Source of the DNA: Atkinsonella hypoxylon
Taxonomy: Eukaryota > Ascomycota > Sordariomycetes > Hypocreales > Clavicipitaceae
DNA: 64,000 nucleotides
NCBI GenBank assembly: GCA_000729835.1
Contig: JFHB01000024.1
Coordinates: forward strand, 186,001 to 250,000
Direction: 5' to 3'
The position numbers and the translations under genes are program-made. Below, in pieces: positions 1-11,625 of the stretch (position 1 is its first letter; each line of letters opens with the position of its first letter). A model generated the notes under the pieces. That model made no database searches and was not told the origin of the DNA. It was given only the letters and a program-made list of their open reading frames with translations.

Positions 1-2
1 GC

Positions 3-305
3 GGATCGGAGCCGCCATCAGACACGACTGCCACCGGCCGACGCCGCAAATCCGGCGTCGCGGCGAAGCCACACCGGGAAAATCTGTCCGAAGAACAAAA
101 GCGGGAAAACCATATTCGCAGCGAGCAAAAGCGGCGGACCTTGATCAAGGAGGGCTTCGACGATCTGGGCGAGCTTGTCCCTGGTCTGAAAGGCGGTGGC
201 TTCAGCAAGAGCACAATTCTGTCCATGGCGGCCGAGTGGCTGGACGAGCTTCTGAAAGGCAACAAGGCGCTAGCCATGCAAGCAGGCGTTGTAGAACAGC
301 GATGA
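3..305 (+). CDS. INO4-like bHLH transcription factor, C-terminal part (5' end outside window)
   Basis: The open frame enters from the left edge and stops at TGA 303-305. The visible residues form a basic helix-loop-helix domain. The basic segment reads RENHIRSEQKRR, helix 1 is LIKEGFDDLGELVPG, a Gly-rich loop (LKGGGFSK) follows, and helix 2 is STILSMAAEWLDELLKGN. A short tail follows. The RxxHxxxEQKRR pattern and the Gly-rich loop are what is seen in fungal Ino4-like bHLH proteins, which bind E-box DNA as dimers in the nucleus. A basic stretch (TGRRRKSG) precedes the domain and may be part of a nuclear localisation signal. The target genes cannot be read from this fragment, and the N-terminus and promoter lie upstream. 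Confidence 0.85.
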   Translation, partial: GSEPPSDTTATGRRRKSGVAAKPHRENLSEEQKRENHIRSEQKRRTLIKEGFDDLGELVPGLKGGGFSKSTILSMAAEWLDELLKGNKALAMQAGVVEQR

Positions 306-1482
306 GCGCAGGACTTGCAAGCTCTGGGAGACCGACTCAATTTTCTTTCCCTTTTTTTCCCGCTTGGACTATTGGGGAGAGGCGGCGTGTTCTAATTTTC
401 TTCTGTATATGGGGTAATACCACAGCGTTGTTCATTTAAGCCCGTCGATTGGGGCTGAGGTTCGGGCGTGGGAGTTTGCAGGGAGGCGACACCAACGTAA
501 AATATCCTTTTGCGTGCCCAAAAAAAAAAAAAGAAAAAGAAAAAAAAAGAACCGCGAAAAACCCCCATTTACGAACGTACATACCAGATAATTTACGACG
601 TCAAATGTCAAATTTAGGCTTGTTTGACGTGGTAGCGGTTGACAAGACTGTATAGCATCGGCGAGGAATTAAAATCAATGGTGCCGTCTGCGTCCCAAGT
701 GATGTGCTTATGGATGTATGCATGTCATCCCATTCTCGGTTTGCGTCTTGCGACTCAGGGTCGAATTACGTGCGCCTATTCCCATGAGCACTGGACATTT
801 TGTGGACAAGCGCTGGTTACCATGCGTCGATCCAACTTGCTGCGCCGTGCGGGCCGCTGTCGGTGCAGGACCATCCACTACGTCTGCTGCCATCTACGAT
901 TGCATGGCGGCGTGCCAGGCAGGGTTCACTGGGCGATGCTTTCACGGGCACCCTGCTGAAGGGATGGTCAGCCTGCAAGTGTATTGCTATGCTCACGCGC
1001 GTAGAGACGGTATGCAGCTTTTCCGTGACGCCCGAGGGCTCACAAGCAGGTCACGATATCAGATTTTGCAAGGCTGTAGATACTAGGTGAAGGGCCTCGA
1101 AACGCCCGTATACTACAGATAGGGTTCGCAGTCGATGAATGATTCATGACTTCATACATGGCCTTTTCCAGACCACCCAGTTTGATGTACATGTGAGCCT
1201 GTTCCCCCGTGCATGCAGACTGCAAACGCCCGAATGGGCTCAGCTCTGCAGTGGAAAGCAAAAAAAAAAAAAAGAAAAAGAAAAAAAAAAAGCCCATCTC
1301 CAGTCTCCGTAGCGCCCTGCCGCACAGCTGCTCTATCCCAAGAGCAGGACTTCTGCACGGGCAATATCCTTGCCTACTGGCAATGAGATGGCGTGGGCAC
1401 AATGCGAACATGGATATGATGAATATAGTGGGTATAAATCGCTAGCAAAACAAAAAAAGTCCAGACCTGACTACCAACTTAC
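306..1482. other. Intergenic spacer with interrupted poly(A) tracts
   Basis: No convincing gene was found. The spacer holds the 3' flanks of the bHLH gene and of the minus-strand coiled-coil gene, which converge here. Two long A-tracts interrupted by single G residues lie at about 520-549 and 1260-1291. Small open frames in this stretch lack introns, domain signal or composition that would support coding. Confidence 0.6.
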
Positions 1483-3508
1483 CTAACTAGGTAGTTTTCG
1501 CTTCTTCGTCGTTCCCTCATCGAGCCTTAATTGGTTCTCCACAGAATCGAGCCGCGAGCTCAGAGCAGACAGCTGCTTAAACGTCCCGGTGGGCAACGTC
1601 CTCGTAATGTGGTCGACGATGTCGCGGTACAGATTCTTCGTGGTGAAATTGCTTTGCCAGTGGTTCACGACGCGCAGCTGTAGCGCTAGCTCCTCTGTCG
1701 CGCTGGAGCTTTCCCGTGCTATGTCCTGGAGACGCAGGTCGAATGTTGCCATGGCCTCCTTGTGAGCCAGGAGCTGGATGTCATGGCGGATAATCACCTG
1801 TTCTAGTCTGCTGATAGATGCGCGCGTGTACTCTGTGAACTGTGTGACCTCTTCACGCAGCGAGGAGAATTGAGCCCGAGATTCTTCCGTTTGGACGGGC
1901 GATGTTTGTCTTTCGGGCGTTCCGCTATCGATTAGGGACCCTAGCTCTCTGGCGACGCTGGACAGCTTCGCTTGCACCATGCTTTTTATGTCTTCCTTGC
2001 GCTTCGCAATATTGGCGTCGATATCTTCGGGTTTGCCCATGTGGGCTATAGGTGCCGCCGGGAGTGGTGGTAGTAGAATCGGGACGTTAGAACGCATAGA
2101 GGATATCTCTTTCACAGAATCCTTCAGCTTTGTCAGGCTCTCAGACATTGTTGCTGTTTTCTTGGACTGTTCCTGTATTAATTCGGTGCAGCTGCTGATC
2201 TGGCTTTGTAATTGTTGGATGGTCGCTGACATAGTGCTGCCTGCATCGTCTACTAGGCTGGACTTGTTGATGTTGTCGATGGCGGCGGAGATTTGTCGAA
2301 TATGCTGGCCGGTCTTGCTGCCGGCTCTCGCTGAATGACCTTCTTGTGCGCCCGTGGCCGCAGAATCTATGGCTGATATGATTCCGTCTTCGAAGCGCTC
2401 CATGGCGGTGTCCAGGTCTCTTTTCGTAGCGGAGTTCATAGACAGCCAGTCTAGCCTCTGAGAAACTTGCTTTAATTTTGCAGAGGTCGCGGATGTATCA
2501 TTTCCAGTCATGCCAGATGCCATTTCCCGCCATTCCAGAGTTTGCTGGATAAAAATATTCTGTCTCTCGCTCAAGCTCACAAATTTTTGCTCCATTTCCT
2601 CAAGCTTTTTCTCTAGCCTGTCGTTCCGCTGCCTTTCCATTTCAAGACTCTTCTTCAGCTCGTTCGTCTCCTCCTGCATGAGAGATTGTGTCGAGGCGCT
2701 TAGCTTGGCGGCCGCCTCTTCAATGCGTTTGTTGATGGATGTGTTGAGAGTTCCGCTAAAACTTTCCAACCTCGCATCAAGGTCCTCCTTCTGAGTGCCT
2801 ATGGGCGTCGCGATCCGGGGCGGCTGATTTCGCTGCCCGTGTTTCTCCATGAGGGTTGCAAGGATCGTCATGATCTTGTCGTCGTCCAAGCTCATTCGAT
2901 CCGTGAACTTCTTCTTAGCCTTCTGACATTGTTCTATCTGTAGTTTCAGTAAGTCCGAGTAATGAGCAGTCTCTGCGTTCCCTGGCGGGCAACGCTCTCG
3001 ATCAGCACATAGTTTCTTCTCTTTCTTTCTCTCCTGCTCACACTGCACACGCCACCACATCTTATCGCATAGCGCATCTATTAGACCCCTGACTTCTGGC
3101 TCTTTGGAAAGAGGGCTGTCGACAGTGCCTTCATGATGCATGGTGGCTGTTGTAGTAGACGATAAAGATGGCAAACCTTGATAGGAGTGGATTCAGTCAG
3201 CTTTGCAACGCAGACTAAGGTAGGGTACGTACCCCGCGGGCGGGGATGAGAAACTCACTCGAACTTTTGGTGGCGTTACAGCTGCGCGAGGAATTCATTG
3301 CCTTGGCTATTTGCGGCGGACTTCGTGCTATAGTGCTTGATGGCCGGTCGTTCGTGTAGCCCCGATAGTTGCTGCTACGATAACTATCGTGGCGTCGTTC
3401 ATGCTGATCGGAGCTTCTTCTCCAAGACGCCCTTGAATCATTAGAAGTTGACGCCCGCCTCTCATCGTAGTCGCCATCATAGTCAAAGGATCGATGACGA
3501 TCCTGCAT
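1483..3508 (-). CDS. Coiled-coil protein with an Arg/Ser-rich N-terminus, function unknown
   Basis: Proposed model: complement of exons 3508-3259 and 3176-1483, giving 647 residues. The intron (3258-3177, 82 nt) has donor GTGAGT, a CTGAC branch-like site and acceptor AAG, and it joins the frames without a stop. Exon 1 encodes a hydrophilic, Arg/Ser-rich segment (about 80 residues, with RRASTSNDSRASWRRSSDQ). Exon 2 begins with a globular-looking charged region with a Cys/Trp segment (KMWWRVQCEQERKKEKK), then long heptad-rich stretches (for example EMERQRNDRLEKKLEEMEQK) typical of coiled coils, and a basic end (TTKKRKLPS). I do not recognise the family. A structural or scaffold role is only an inference. 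It is divergent from RVB1 with about 550 bp between the two starts. Confidence 0.75.
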
Positions 3509-4058
3509 TGTGGGAGGAGCAGCCAGTGTTTACCGTCACGTGTCTTCCGACAAGACAACTGTTTTACAACTGCCAGGCCGTGTCGCAGTCGGTTGAAATC
3601 TGCCCGCCCTCGAGACGCGACGGGTCTGAGACCAATCAAAGTCGCCCGTGTAAAGATACCTCTTGTACCATACTACCTAGGTAGTTTATACTATAGTTAA
3701 CTAATATAAGTCCTAGAATAAGTCTGAGCTACAAGGTGCTACATCGCACGTCTCACAAGCTAACTGATTCAGGGGAAACCACAAGCCACTCAAGGTCATT
3801 CCACCAAGCCATCAAGGAACGTCTTGGCCTTAGCAGCACTAAAGAATCGAGAGATCAAAATCGTAGGATGCCTTGTACCGCAATTTGTGGGCCGCGCTTG
3901 CGCTTACCATTGGCCAGCAGCATCGCAGCAAGCAAAGGCAATTAATTTTGCCACGGCGAGCGAAGCTCTCGCGAGGCTGGAGGAACTTGCACCAGACTCT
4001 CGCCCAACTCTCCTCGACTTTGCGAGCCCCTTTACTTCGCAGAGCCACCTCACCAATC
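3509..4058. promoter_or_regulatory. Shared divergent promoter region between the coiled-coil gene and RVB1
   Basis: This 550-bp stretch separates two divergent start codons and must carry both promoters. It contains the palindromic motif CTACCTAGGTAG at about 3673-3684, also found at other places in the window. There is a pyrimidine-rich and CTC-rich stretch just before the RVB1 start. No clear TATA box was identified. The small open frames here are not credible genes. Confidence 0.45.
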
Positions 4059-5635
4059 ATGGCAGCAGTAAGTGCGCTCAGCTTTGGTATTCTCCCTTAG
4101 TTAATACTCTGCGAAGGCTAACCGTTTTAATTCCTGCAGCCACTAATGACCGTGTCCGAGACTAAGGACCTGCGTGGTCTCAACCTCATCGCTGCTCATT
4201 CTCACATTCGCGGCCTTGGAGTTGACGCCATAAGCCTCGAACCCCGAGCCGCGTCGCAGGGTCTGGTCGGCCAGGAAAAGGCTCGAAAGGCCGCGGCGGT
4301 AATTCTGCAGATGGTCAAAGACGGCAAGATTGCTGGCCGTGCAGTCTTGATCGCTGGCCCTCCCAGGTATTCTCTCAATGCACTCTCCCTGATTCACACG
4401 ATAATCCCGCCGCAGTTCTTTCTTGCTCACGAATGCATTCTCGATCTAGCACTGGAAAGACAGCCATTGCCATGGGTATGGCGCAATCCCTCGGTCCCGA
4501 TGTCCCATTTACATCTCTCGCTTCGTCCGAAATCTTCTCGCTGGAAATGTCCAAGACGGAAGCTCTCACCCAAGCCTTCCGAAAGTCGATTGGTGTTCGT
4601 ATCAAGGAAGAAAGCGAGATCATGGAAGGAGAGGTTGTAGAAATCCAGATTGACCGCAGTGTGACTGGAAGCACAAAGCAGGGCAAACTTACCATTAAGA
4701 CGACGGATATGGAAGCCGTGTATGACATGGGCAGTAAGATGATCGATGCCATGACCAAGGAACGCGTCATGGCTGGTGATATTATTTCCATCGACAAGTC
4801 TTCGGGCAGAATTACGAAGCTGGGCCGTTCTTACGCGCGTTCACGCGACTACGATGCCATGGGAGTCGACACCAAATTTCTACAGTGTCCCGATGGTGAA
4901 TTACAGAAGCGCAAGGAGGTCGTGCACACCGTAACCCTTCACGAGATTGACGTCATCAACTCGAGAACGCAGGGCTTCTTGGCTCTCTTCTCCGGTGACA
5001 CGGGCGAGATTCGGAGCGAGATACGTGATCAGATCAATACCAAGGTTGGCGAATGGAAGGAGGAGGGCAAAGCTGAAATTGTCCCCGGTGTTCTCTTCAT
5101 CGACGAAGTCCACATGCTCGACATTGAGTGCTTTTCGTACATTAACCGCGCCTTGGAGGATGACTTAGCCCCTGTCGTTATCATGGCCAGCAACCGTGGT
5201 ATCTCGCGCATTCGCGGCACTGACTACCGTAGCCCGCACGGCCTGCCCATCGACTTTCTCGACCGCGTCGTCATAATTAACACGCATGCCTATGCTGCCG
5301 AGGAGATCAAGCAAATTCTGGCAATCCGTGCACAGGAGGAGGAGATTGAGATATCCCCGGATGCGCTAGCACTTCTCACCAAGATTGGCCAAGAGGCAGG
5401 CCTCCGTTATGCCAGCAATTTGATCAGCACTTCGCAGCTCGTCTCTGCCAAGCGACGGGCCAAGCAAGTTGCCGTGGAGGACGTTCAGCGCAGCTTCCAG
5501 CTATTTTACGATGCCAGCCGAAGCGTCAAGTTTGTGTCCGAGTCTGAGAAACGCCTCATTGGCAACGACGGCGCGGTGGATTTATCAATGACCAATGGGT
5601 CGGCTGCGGCTGCGGAAAAGATGGATTTGAGTTGA
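4059..5635 (+). CDS. RVB1: RuvB-like AAA+ ATPase 1 (RVB1 / pontin)
   Basis: Exons 4059-4067, 4140-4366 and 4450-5635 give 473 residues, the usual RVB1 length. The protein starts MAAPLMTVSETKDLRGLNL and continues with the HSHIRGLGVD segment typical of RVB1. Splicing the second intron rebuilds the Walker A motif GPPSTGKT. The OB-like insertion domain follows (RVMAGDIISIDKSSGRITKLG), then Walker B (LFIDEVHML), sensor I (ASNRG) and sensor II (GLRYASNL). RVB1 forms a hetero-hexamer or dodecamer with RVB2 in the INO80 and SWR1 chromatin remodellers, in the R2TP co-chaperone and in snoRNP assembly, in nucleus and cytoplasm. All catalytic motifs are intact. The first coding exon is only nine bases long. 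Confidence 0.97.
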
Positions 5636-6385
5636 CATGCTGAAAGGGTGCAAGGGAGGATTAGGGTTGTAGACTTTAGACATTTGAGAGTTGGATGGCG
5701 TTATTCGGGTACAACTTTGATGTCACAGGGAACGACTTGCCAGTCCTTGTTCGCAATTCATCGCTCACCGCACTGTACGATTCGGCGCAGACGGTCTAGA
5801 TAAGCTCTTGGACGGAAGCACAGGGTTTTGCTTGCTTCATTTATTGATGGATCTACGGAACATGCTCCCAGGCAAGAAGCAAGAGACGCTAGTCCAGCGC
5901 GTGGAAGTTGTAGCCTTGATGTTGACGGTTAATAGCTTCAGACCGTAGACCGTTTGTCATTTGACTCAAGACGGGCTGCAGGGTAGCGGGGGACCTTGAG
6001 ACGGGCGCCCCATTTTAAGGTTGAGACGTTGAGACGTGCCCAAAACCCAATCTGCGGATATACGGCTGGATTACCCCGTATGCACAAGGAAAGACGTAGG
6101 GCAGGCGTGGCGCAAATGAGAGGCGCGTTAGCGGGCAGGCAGATAATTAATATATACCCATATATCAACATGTCGACTTAGTGCTCCGGTTGCCAGAGCC
6201 CCAGGCTCAATAGGCTGTGCTCCATAAGGGGGTTGCATTTCGTCAAAACGGGTCAGGCCTGGTAGTTGCTAGATACCACTTGGGGGTTCGGGCCGCGATT
6301 CGTTTCGTGTTTTTATTCCTCGTGTTGCCGATGACGAAGGGTAGCCAGGCTCTGCTTCTATTATGACAGGCGCGAATCAACAGGG

Positions 6386-6435
6386 TAGCATAGTATAGCA
6401 TAGTATAGCATAGCATAGCATAGCATAGCATAGCA
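6386..6435. repeat. TAGCA/TAGTA pentanucleotide microsatellite
   Basis: About ten units of a five-base repeat (TAGCA with TAGTA variants) run head to tail in the spacer downstream of RVB1. It carries no coding signal. Confidence 0.85.
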
Positions 6436-6869
6436 CGAATAGTATATCTATCAATTGACCATACATAGCAACGGACAGAGAGATAAGAAAACTGTTGGGA
6501 TTTTCGTTTGTCTTGGTGCGTCATGACCGCCTATGGGGGAGATGTGGGTTCCAATTGAAAACACTGCACAGCACGTTTTGTATCACTTCTCACTCGGGCG
6601 AAGGATACGACATACTGCAAGGCTTCAGTGTTGTCGGATAAAAAACTCACAGCCCGTCACAGCGCATCTCCTGAAAGAGACTACCGCAAGACGTCGGTGG
6701 GGACTACACGCTACACGAGGAAGGCGCATGCGGAGAAGATAACGAATACTGGAGAGTGCAACACCTTTGTATTTGGGAAGGAACAACGCATCAAAATCCG
6801 ACCTCAAGCCAGTCACCGCCTGCCTGCCTTCCAAGGTTCTCAACAACACCACGCATTTGTCGTCACAAT

Positions 6870-6970
6870 AGTCTTCTCGATTGTCATCACGATTATCTTC
6901 ACGATCATCTTCACGATTATTCTCACGATTATCTTCATGATTATTCTCACGACTATCATTACGATTGCCT
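6870..6970. repeat. Imperfect 12-bp pyrimidine-rich tandem repeat
   Basis: About eight imperfect copies of a unit resembling ATCTTCACGATT lie some 1.1 kb upstream of the AFF4-like start. The repeat forces His/Asp/Tyr-rich or Ile/Thr-rich open frames that are not genes. Confidence 0.75.
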
Positions 6971-8037
6971 CAACATTTCCTCTTCCCCCCTGACCCTCCC
7001 CCTCACCCTCCCCCTTCTTTTGCTTTTCCTTTCTTGTCATTCGTCACTTTTCTTTTCATCACTTATCATCGGCCGTTTGCGCATTGTTTGACACACATCA
7101 CCCAGCCCGAAGAACCAGAGCACCCAGCCTGATTCGCTGGACGAAAGTCGCTGGACGTTGTACAGCCATCTACTTACACGGTGAAGCGGAACCTGTCGGC
7201 AGCAGAAGCGCGTGCCCAATTTGAGCTTTTATCCACCAACCCCACAAGTAGTAGTTCCAGCTAGGCTCTCCAGCAAACATTCCGATTACAGGTACCGTTA
7301 TTCGATGTCGTGCCCGCCCGCCCGCACCCTTCTTCCCGGGACATTGGCAGTCATATTTTTTTCTTCTCTCCTCTCTAAGTGAAGGCGGGAGGGATAGTGT
7401 GTGAGACCACACCCAAAGTCTCCGCCCTAATCTTACACAAGCTGTTCTCGTTCTGCCTTTCCCCCCCCTTCTTACCCTCTTTGGTTGTGGTCTCTCTTTT
7501 ATCCTCCAACATCGTGGCACTTGTGGCCCGTGACCCACGCGAGGACTCGCAGAACCCTCACCATTGTTGGTCTCTGAACAAGAGAGTAAGCCTCAGCCCA
7601 AGCTTGTCTCTTCTCCAGCAAGCCGACGCGTTCACTCGTTTCAGATTTACCGATACAGAGGCCCTGGAACGACCCCGCGCCGCCCTAATCAGCCCGCTTA
7701 AGAACCACTGATAACTATTACTGTGGGACGACTGACAATCCACATTGACGCCGGCTCCGACACACAGGGGGCCCTTACTAGGTCCAACGACATACGATCG
7801 AGTACGTACCATTCATTCATCATCACCAACGACAGACGAGCTTTGCGCCCCCAACTATTGACGCACAACGCTCGTGTCAACAGCGGAAGCAGCTCATTTT
7901 ACGTGTAACAACGTAGCCGCCGCTTCTGCTGCGACTCTGGTCTTGCTCGTCGTTGTCTTTGTCGTCATCGTCTCCCTTTGCGCTCCACACGCTCGCCGCC
8001 GCGTCCTACCTCGCGGCATGGTCACGCCCCGCGAACA

Positions 8038-10643
8038 ATGGAAGCTGCGGCGAAGACGGTTGAAGTGCTCTCAAAGCGCATTCTACCCGAAAAGCCACAT
8101 CATCTAGCCTTTTCAACCACCTGGCGCCATCGCCCACACCCAGAAGACGACGAGGCTATCGAGTCCCGCGGCGCGAAACGCCGCTTTGAGGAATGGCATA
8201 ACACCCGCCTCCAGTACCTAACTTTTTTATCCGAAGCCGATCGTGGCACGTTACTCACGAGGTCTTATTACGATATGCGCGAAGAGCCTTCCAAACCCGT
8301 CCCTCGTGAGGTCAGCGCGCTATCAAAGGGTGCCAGCTTAGGAGAGAAGAAGAAGCTATCACTGAGCGACTATAAGAACAAGAAGACGGGAATTGTGGCA
8401 TCTGCGTCACCACCCGAAACTGCAATTGCAAAAAAGAAAGAGAGTGAACGGTTAGCACCCCATGGCAGCTCAGCGACATCTACACCCACGACATCACATG
8501 CGGACGGGAGTAAACCACATCAAGAACAAAGGCGGTCGGAAGGGCCGACGAGAGCACGAGATTTGGACTCATCATCGGCTGGTGTGAAGCTAAAGCCCAA
8601 TCGCGATAGTATTGCTTCAGAGTCCAGGTGCGCACTCCAGTCTCGACGGAGGTTTTTTCCCCCTCTAGTTTTCGATATGCTGTAGTGACTAATGTGCCCT
8701 CTCCTAGACTTCCGCCAAAGCCAGCATCATTACCCCCAAAGCCACCTTCACCTGCTGGGAAGCGGCGCATGCCTGATGCAGACGATGATCGGCCGCAGAA
8801 ACGGTCACGACCTGATGAACGACGACTCACGGATGACCGGTCGCAACGCGATCGCGACGATGTTCCTCGTCGCAAAGGCAAGGTGCAGCCGACGGCGCAA
8901 GATCGCGACAATCGCGACGCAGCAGTCCCTCCGTCATCTTCGACATCTTTGTCGCTGACGAACGGACGATCTGTTCTAAAGGGAGCAATGAATCCCGGCC
9001 GCCACACTCCACCAGCCGGAAGACCCCGTGGTGAGTCAGTCAATGGTGTTCGACCTAGTGCGACCGGAAACAATAGCAGTCGAGGTACGCCGACAAAGGC
9101 AGATGTCGCCGGGGCGAAGTCCTTTGTCCCACCACTGCTTTCTCCACTGCACCTGAGCTTCGACAGCCAGGAGAAGGAGAAACGATCACGAGCTGAAGAC
9201 GAGGAAACAAATGCAAAAAGGGAAAAGGAGAAGAGGCGGCGCGATGATGCGGATGAAAGAGGCATTTTGTCCAAGTCAAAAAAGACAGACACAGCACCTC
9301 CCGTGGCCAAGAAACCGCGCCCATCATATTCCATTCCTCCATTGCTATCACCTACATTACCGCCGGCCGTAGAGGCTGAGTTGCGACGGAGGAAGAAGCC
9401 AACATCGGATTCGTCGGACGAGCGACCGAGAGATAGCAGAGACAGCAAAGATTCGCTGGCAGCGAAGAAGCGACCAGCAACGGAGGTAGACGTGGAGGAC
9501 GAGGTCAAGCTTGTTCCTGCTCCGGTGAACAAGCTGGGTCATCGTAGGAGGTTGATTGTGGTACTCAATGTGCCCAAAAGCCTGCGTCCATCTTTCGCGA
9601 GAATTATTGGGCTTGCGCATACGCATATAAAAGACTCACATAGCCAATCCGAGCGCGAGCATGATCAAAGGCCACGCGCGGGAAGTGATGACGCCGCGCA
9701 ACAACCGGCGAGGAAGAGACCGATAGGCTCTGGCGAGAGTCTCTCAGTAGCAGGAGCAACAGCCATGAAGCGGCCCCGGTCATCAGACACGTCGTTCTAT
9801 CCCAAGCTTGGCACACCTTCGACGCCATCCAAGAGAACGACGGCCATGTCGCGTGTGAGCTCGACCAACTCGATGGCGCAAACACCCACTGAGCCTGCCA
9901 ATTCGACACCGTCTGCATCGGCATCAGCGGATCGTCGAGTTAACGGTAGCGAATCCTTACTCGGAAAGGGCGAAAAGCTCGAGGCCAAGATCATCAGGGA
10001 AAAGGAGGAGAAGCTCAAGGCCATTGGCAAGAAGCTCAAGCATGACGCTGATCTGATCATGAAGAGATACCGGGGTGACAGCTCTTTGAGCATGAGAGAC
10101 AAGCCCGGCGAATCCAAAGTCAAGCTAGGTTATGTCCTGAGCTTAGAAAGCATAATCGCGTTCATGATGGGATTCCACGCCCAGAATGTGTATCGGGGCA
10201 TGTACAACAAGATTGGCGACCCGACAGGCTGGAACAGCATGTTTCCACTGATGGACTTTTTGCAGCACGAGATGCGGCGGGCCGACGTTAGCAACTACCA
10301 GCCATTATATGCCATGCTGCTTCTACTCCATAGCGTATCCCTCGACGAGATTGTCAAATGCTATGTCAATCACGACAACCTAGGACCACACGTCACCGTC
10401 GAAAACCTAGTCAAGCAGGAGCGCAAAAAATACAAGATGTGGCTTCAGGTCCACGAAGCGAATGCCGCGGTGCAGAACGCAAGACTGCGGGTTGACGTCC
10501 AGCCATGGTCGACGCTCGACGACATTACAGAAGCCTCCCTACGAGCTTTGCGTCTATGGTGCGCCGAGGAAAGGATTGACTGGACTCAGGAGCAGACGCT
10601 CAAGGAGAATTGGCCCGTGAAGCCAAGCCATAGCAGGCGATAG
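8038..10643 (+). CDS. AFF4/Ebp1-like nuclear protein, possible super elongation complex scaffold
   Basis: Exons 8038-8627 and 8708-10643 give 841 residues. The 80-nt intron has donor GTGCGC, a CTAAT branch site and acceptor TAG, and keeps the frame. The N-terminal 60 residues are conserved-looking (HHLAFSTTWRHRPHPEDDE). A very long, charged, Ser/Pro/Arg/Lys-rich disordered middle contains repeated patches such as PPLLSPTLPP and AKKPRPSYSIPPLLS. About residues 620-835 form an all-helical C-terminal domain that opens with a KKLKHDADLIMKR segment. That segment and the helical layout resemble the C-terminal homology domain of the AF4/FMR2 family (metazoan AFF4, and the Ell-binding partner Ebp1 of fission yeast), which scaffold elongation factors ELL and EAF on RNA polymerase II. 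This family link is my inference; the gene itself is well supported. Confidence 0.8.
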
Positions 10644-11625
10644 CGTTACAGAAACCAGCTGCGACATTTGATTAACGTAGCGACATCTATTCGAATTGAC
10701 GACAGCCATCTATGAAAGGAGACCGTTACTCTGCTTACTCTTGCACTTATCTTGGCAGTTTTACGAGCGGCCAAACAGACAGCACTAGCTCGGCCAGGAG
10801 CGAAAAGGGAGTACTAGACGACCAGGCAAACCCGTCACGCACCCATCATGTCGAGACGAAAAGTCTCACTCACTTTGCCTTCGCTTCCTTGTGCCCGCCC
10901 TGAATATATGTCAGCGATCTCAGCCGTGCACATCTCACCCACTAAGTTTTGTCTCTTATTATTATTATCATTTTTTCTTTTTAACAACCTTGGCCTTATG
11001 TATCATGATATCCCCCCCGCATCTTTCCTACTTATTTTTCACAAAGTGATGGGCGACAGTGAACCCTGCCTGCGCCATGGTAGCGGGTTTATTTTTTCCG
11101 TCGTATAATGAAAGCTTGGCCGGAGGTTATTATTCGCTCTCTTGTGGCTGGCGGGCGGGCTGGATGGATGGATGGAGTATGGTTGAATAGTGTACATGCT
11201 GGAAGGGGATCAAATAAAATAACATAGCTGATGAATGCCAGTGCTCTGGACGGATGTGTCCGACGACTTTGAAACGATCAATGTAAACTTGCGTGGAAGA
11301 ACAAAAAACATCATTGACAAAATCTCGAGTTGGCTGTGACTCGCGTCATTACCAAGATAGTCACACCACCCTTTTGTGTCAAGACGTGGTTGACCAACAA
11401 TCGAATATATTATCATAACCGAGCAAGCTAATATGTACTCCCGTACTACCCATAGAGGCTAGTATGTGTTTTCATTGTCTTTGACCAAAAATATTCTCTA
11501 GTCTCCCGTCCCGCTTGCTGGTTTTCATCCAACCTGGTGTTTTATTGGATTTTGTCATCATTATAACGTCAAATTCACCAGACACACTTTGATTCCCGTT
11601 TTTGTTACCGCCCAAAGCTACCTTC
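10644..11625. other. Convergent 3' flanks of the AFF4-like gene and GAPDH
   Basis: The two flanking genes converge here, so this stretch should hold both 3' UTRs and polyadenylation signals. There is a T-rich tract near 10950-10985 and a short TGGATGGA run near 11160-11175. No coding sequence is supported. Confidence 0.55.

Larger units (their letters stand above)
5636..8037. other. Long intergenic region: RVB1 3' flank and long leader/promoter of the AFF4-like gene
   Basis: No gene is supported in these 2.4 kb. Within it are a TAGCA pentanucleotide run (about 6386-6435) and a pyrimidine-rich imperfect repeat of 12-bp units like ATCTTCACGATT (about 6870-6970). These are followed by CT-rich stretches (about 6980-7060 and 7440-7510) that look like the pyrimidine-rich promoter or leader of the downstream plus-strand gene. 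Open frames here are short and reflect repeat composition. Confidence 0.55.

Noticed and set aside
639..1090. Overlapping short frames in the left spacer
   Set aside because: No domain, no splice signals joining them, and Cys/His/Arg-rich composition typical of non-coding GC-rich DNA.
6628..7091. Frames rich in Ile/Thr or His/Asp/Tyr
   Set aside because: Created by the 12-bp pyrimidine-rich tandem repeat in the upstream region.
8480..9532. 350-residue minus-strand Ser/Arg-rich frame
   Set aside because: Shadow of the low-complexity middle of the AFF4-like gene.
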